A DNA stretch of 64,000 nucleotides from Gaeumannomyces sp. JS-464 (taxonomy: Eukaryota > Ascomycota > Sordariomycetes > Magnaporthales > Magnaporthaceae). A program made the position numbers and the translations under genes. Position 1 is the first letter of the stretch; the number at the start of each line of letters is the position of its first letter. Shown here piece after piece: positions 60,394 through 64,000 of the stretch. The DNA is taken from assembly GCA_002197995.1 (NCBI GenBank), contig NGZR01000001.1:6572001-6636000 (forward strand), read 5' to 3'. The notes beneath the pieces were generated by a model. It made no database searches, was not told where the DNA came from, and saw only the letters and a list, made by a program, of their open reading frames with translations.

Positions 60394-62185
60394 ATGGCGT
60401 CCAATGTAGGTCTAAGAAGCCGAAAGGGGACGAGAACCGCCTGGAGGACCTGACTTGGCGGACGAGGCCCGAACTAATACCAATCCCAGGAACCCAAGCT
60501 TTTGTACGCCATAGATGGCATCTCGGCGTACCATATCAACAACGGCAACGAGGTCAACCTCACGCCGGCCGGCCCCCAGACTCTGTCGCTGCTCATGGTC
60601 CCGACCTCATCGCCATTCGCCGACCTCTCCGTCGATCCCCACACCGGCGCGCCCCCAGAGGAGGACTTCTACCTCCATCTGCACCTTCCGCCAGAGCTAG
60701 ACCTCCCGCTGCCCGCCACTACCCAGATTTACCACCAGCCGCCCAGGAGTTACCTCATCCCCCGCTGGGACCTGGGTCGCGATAACGGCGCCTTCACCAG
60801 GATCGAGTTCCCCGAGCTTGGCAGCCGCAAGCACATACAGGAGGATGTCGATACCTTTGAGACCATCCTAGCCCAGTGCACCGCCTTCCTCGAGCGGGCG
60901 CCGCCGCCCAAGGTGTCGAGCTCCAAGGGCGAGAAGACCGATGTCTTTGATGGACCGTCCACATGGCGCCCTGGAGCGTCGGCAGCAACTGCGACCGCCG
61001 CACCCGCATCAGCACCGTCATCGTCCAGGTCCAAGTCCAAGTCCTCCAAGTCCAAGGCTGCCGCCGTGGAAGATCTTCCACCATACAACCCCGCCGACTA
61101 CATGCCAGGCGAGGGCTATGCGCAGGGAAGCCACAGCGTTCCTCATGGAGGCCAGATCGTGCTCATTGACGAGGAAGATGGGAGCGTGATTGGGGAGCTA
61201 GGGGAAAACTTCCAGGTGGTAGAAGACCAAGCCTTGAAGCCAGGCTCCAAAGGTGCGAGAGACCGCTCCCCAACCCCCCAGACATTCGTTCCTTCTTTCC
61301 AACTGCGCTCCTGCATACTGACCGAGACACTCGCCACCGCCAACAGAACCCGTGGAAATCACGCTGCCGACGGACGCGAAGCAGAGCATATCGGTCGCCC
61401 CGGCGTCACAGGAGTCGGTACAGATGCTGATGCACCCAGCGTACCAGAGGTCGACGCTGGTGTCGCACGCGTCGCTGGCGTCGCGGCTGATCGTGACGAC
61501 GTCGGACAAGATCTCCAAGACGCTGCAGTCGCAGGCCAACAGCTACACGGAGAAGAACGCGCCGGCGACGAAGCCCATGACGTTCAAGCCGGCGACCCAC
61601 GAGCGGATCCGGCGCATCAACACCTTTACGGGCAGCGCGGCGGGGCTGTCGGCCAAGACGGTCGGGCAGATCGGCAAGGTGGCGCAGAACCTCGGGGCGA
61701 CGCTGTCGCGGCGGGGCCACAAGGGCGGCGGGCGCGGGTTCGACAAGGACGGCAACCCGATCGAGGACTACAAGCCGGGCCTGCTCAACAAGAGCCTCAT
61801 CGCCTTCTCGACAGTGGCGGACGGGATCGAGCAGGCGGGCAAGCAGCTGCTGACGTCGGCGTCGACGTCGGCCACCACGGTCGTGCACCACAAGTGGGGG
61901 CCCGAGGCCGGCGAGGTGTCCAAGAACGTCGGCTCGGGCGTCAAGAACGTCGGGCTCGTCTACATCGACGTCACGGGTGTCTCGCGCCGGGCGCTCATCA
62001 AGAGCGTGGCCAAGGGCATGATCGTCGGCAAGGCGCCCGACGGCAGGGACCTTGTCGTCGGCGGAGGCGATGGCGGTACGGTCCCGCCCGATATGAGGCT
62101 CAAGGATACCGAGTCCAACGGTGGTGCTGCGAGTTCTGCCAGCTCCATCAAGGGTGAGAAGAAAGGGGCACTCGAGTACAAATAG
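60394..62185 (+). CDS. spartin/senescence-domain protein
   Basis: A complete 537-residue protein with three exons: 60394-60405 (MASN), 60490-61252 and 61347-62185, with phases that agree. The N-terminal half has EPKLLYAIDGISAYHIN and a PH-like stretch with SLLMVPTSSPFADL and SYLIPRWDLG. A Ser/Lys/Ala linker follows near 61000-61060. The C-terminal half is the senescence/spartin-associated domain, with YQRSTLVSHASLASRLIV, HERIRRINTFTGSAAGLSA, KTVGQIGKVAQNLG and GSGVKNVGLVYIDVTGVSR. Animal spartin acts on lipid droplets, endosomes and mitochondria; plant relatives bind lipids. The fungal role is less clear, probably lipid-droplet or membrane related. No frame errors. Confidence 0.87.
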
Positions 62186-63358
62186 CAGTGAGGTAGGCAC
62201 CTAGCCGGATGCCGAGCGAGGGCTCGGGGAATCTGTAGTCGAGGGGCTGCATCTTCTGCATCTTGGAAGAGCTTTGTGTTTCTGTTTCTTGTTTCGTCGT
62301 CTTCGTGTCAGTTGTTTCTCAGCTGGATGCCTTTTAATGGTTGATTGAGGCTTTTGCTAGTTGCGTTTTGGCACAGGTTTTGTTTGTTTTGCATCCATCC
62401 TGTTCGCCCGGCATAATTTTCTGTCTCTTTTCTCAGGGGTTTGCCTGGTATCTCCTTTTCCAGCCACGATGGCGACTTGATGGTTGGGGGACCAATGTTT
62501 TTTGACACGGAATTTAAAAGAGGAAAGGGGAAGAAGTTGAAACCATCTCACGATTAAGGAGAGGATTTACAAGCATTCAGGCTGAAATTGCCATCTCACT
62601 GCCGATAATGGTGCTGCGCGGAAGCTCGGCACGACTCTTGTGTACGAGGGTGAATTTCGTCACGTGATTGTGCGTGCACCCGACTGACGCGAAAAGAAAC
62701 ACAGAGCTGTGAGCTGTGGAACCTCGTGTCACATCAGCCGTCTCGGTGCCCAACGAGGGTGGCCAGCGCATCGACCAGGGGCCCCCAACAGCCGACTCAT
62801 CCCCTGGCTCTGATCAATCAACAAGGACAGCAGGCGCTGCGCTGCGCTGGGAGATGGGACGAGCGCAGTGTCAAGATATTCAACTCTGCCAACGGCGGCT
62901 CCCAACCTTTAGCTATCGAAACTATTCACGGCTCGCTAATCCTTCCGTCGCTGACCTGCATCGCCCGCTCCTCCACGCAACCCCAGTCCACTGTGTTCGC
63001 TGCTCTAGCTCGGCCCCGTCATCCGGCTCGCGTCCTTGGCACTAGTGCAGCAAAGACCAGGGACTGGCCCCACCAAGACGCGATCTCATGTGCCGGTTCG
63101 AGTTGCTGGGGACCATTCTGCTGCTCATATCAGAGATGAAATTGTACGTTGAAGCATCATCGGCCGATGCAAGACCCGCGGCGAAGGGCTGGCATCAGCG
63201 TCTGCATATGCAATGCGCCCTTGCGCCCGGGTGCCGCTCGCCCTTCGATAATGATACGGACCAGACAGCTAATATGCAAGTGGTGGCTCTCTGCACTCCC
63301 TAAATAGTAAAAGCAGCGAGGACAGCAGCAGCAGCAGCAGCAGCAGCAAACCGTCGCA
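62186..63358 (+). other. intergenic, GCP4 promoter
   Basis: 1.17 kb between two plus-strand genes, with the 3' flank of the spartin-like gene on the left (T-rich) and a CAG repeat in the presumed 5' leader of the next gene. No gene seen. Confidence 0.5.
63322..63348 (+). repeat. (CAG)9 repeat in presumed 5' leader
   Basis: Nine CAG units ending 10 bp before the ATG of the GCP4-like gene, so probably transcribed but not translated. Confidence 0.85.
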
Positions 63359-64000
63359 ATGCTCCACGAAATCCTCCTCTCCCTCGCCGGGCACCCATCT
63401 CCACTACTCCGCGCCGACGCCGCAGCCCCTGATGCGGATGCCGGTTCCGCAGCGACAGCGGCAGCACAAGCGGCCGCCGCGGCCGTCTTCTCACCTCCCG
63501 AGCGCGAGCTCCTAGCATCCGTGTCGCACCTCAGCAGCCTGCACGTCAAGGTGCAGGGCTACTCGGCGCAGATCGCGTCGTCGCACCCCTCCACCATCTG
63601 CCGCGCCGTCGCCGCCTCGGTCTCGTCCGCCCACCTCGCCGCCTTCCGCCGCAAGGTCCTCGACGTCGAGGCCTCGGTCCTGCGCAGCGACCCGGCCCTG
63701 GTCGGCGCCTACAACATCGTGCCCCTGACCGCCGTCGTCGGCGAGTTCTCGGCCTGGACCAGGCGCATGGAGTGGCTCTGGGAGGTCGTCAGCCTCATGC
63801 TGAGGGGCGGGGGGCGGGGTGGCGAGGGCGGCGGCGGCGTTGCCATGGCGTGCACTGGCGCCAGGATAATAGACTGGCTCCGCGGCGAGCTGCAGACTGG
63901 CTATGTCGACATCGAGACCACTGCTAGGAGCCTTGTGGCTGTCGCCGAGACGGCCTGGCTCAAGCAGGTCTCGCTTGGGTTCTTTACGGCCGGCTTCCCA
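63359..64000 (+). CDS. gamma-tubulin complex component, GCP4-like (C-terminus beyond right edge)
   Basis: A Spc97/Spc98-family subunit of the gamma-tubulin ring complex, which nucleates microtubules at the spindle pole body. The ATG at 63359 opens MLHEILLSLAGHPSPLLRAD, the usual start of GCP4. An Ala-rich insert follows at residues 21-43, then SPPERELLASVSHLSSLH, ASSHPSTICRAVAASVSS and VGAYNIVPLTAVVGEFSAWT, all GCP4-type N-terminal segments, and RRMEWLWEVV. The frame is open to the edge, 214 codons with no stop; about two thirds of the protein is missing. A Gly-rich stretch near 63810 interrupts the helix before DWLRGELQTGY. Confidence 0.87.
   Translation, partial: MLHEILLSLAGHPSPLLRADAAAPDADAGSAATAAAQAAAAAVFSPPERELLASVSHLSSLHVKVQGYSAQIASSHPSTICRAVAASVSSAHLAAFRRKVLDVEASVLRSDPALVGAYNIVPLTAVVGEFSAWTRRMEWLWEVVSLMLRGGGRGGEGGGGVAMACTGARIIDWLRGELQTGYVDIETTARSLVAVAETAWLKQVSLGFFTAGFP

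Overview
The window is nuclear DNA of a filamentous ascomycete, most likely a Sordariales species (Chaetomiaceae-like). The evidence is GC-rich coding sequence, short GTRAGT...YAG introns, pyrimidine-rich promoters, a plant-biomass enzyme set (GH3 beta-glucosidase, PL4 rhamnogalacturonan lyase, CE1-type feruloyl esterase), a highly reducing polyketide synthase (HR-PKS) and a conserved disordered protein of the Sordariomycete type. This is judged by reading the sequence; no search was run.

Layout. 0-6 kb: an MFS sugar transporter running off the left edge and a secreted GH3 beta-glucosidase, both minus strand. 6-13 kb: about 7 kb with no supportable gene, CT-rich near its right end. 13-16.7 kb: a long Ser/Pro-rich disordered protein. 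18.2-21.1 kb: a GNAT acetyltransferase tail to tail with a PL4 lyase. 21.8-40.3 kb: a full-size ABCB-type ABC transporter, an FSH1-family serine hydrolase (the family of the LovG thioesterase) and a divergent HR-PKS; together they look like a compact polyketide locus. 41.5-44 kb: a Trf4/Cid14-type non-canonical poly(A) polymerase. 45.6-47.8 kb: a second sugar transporter. 48.7-49.7 kb: a second GNAT protein. 50.1-53 kb: a Zn2Cys6 transcription factor with polyglutamine tracts. 53-58 kb: gene-poor, with simple repeats. 58-64 kb: a feruloyl esterase, a spartin/senescence-domain protein and the start of a gamma-tubulin complex component (GCP4-like).

How the genes fit together. The PKS would build a reduced linear chain, the FSH hydrolase could release it from the carrier protein and the ABC transporter could export it. 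The three carbohydrate-active enzymes and two sugar transporters fit a saprotroph on plant biomass. The poly(A) polymerase, spartin-like and GCP4 genes are housekeeping.

A caution for every gene model: about nine otherwise well-conserved genes, housekeeping ones included, need single-base frame changes to be read through. This looks more like consensus (indel) error than decay of so many independent genes. Four genes (the left-edge transporter, first GNAT, FSH hydrolase, spartin-like) and the visible part of GCP4 read cleanly.
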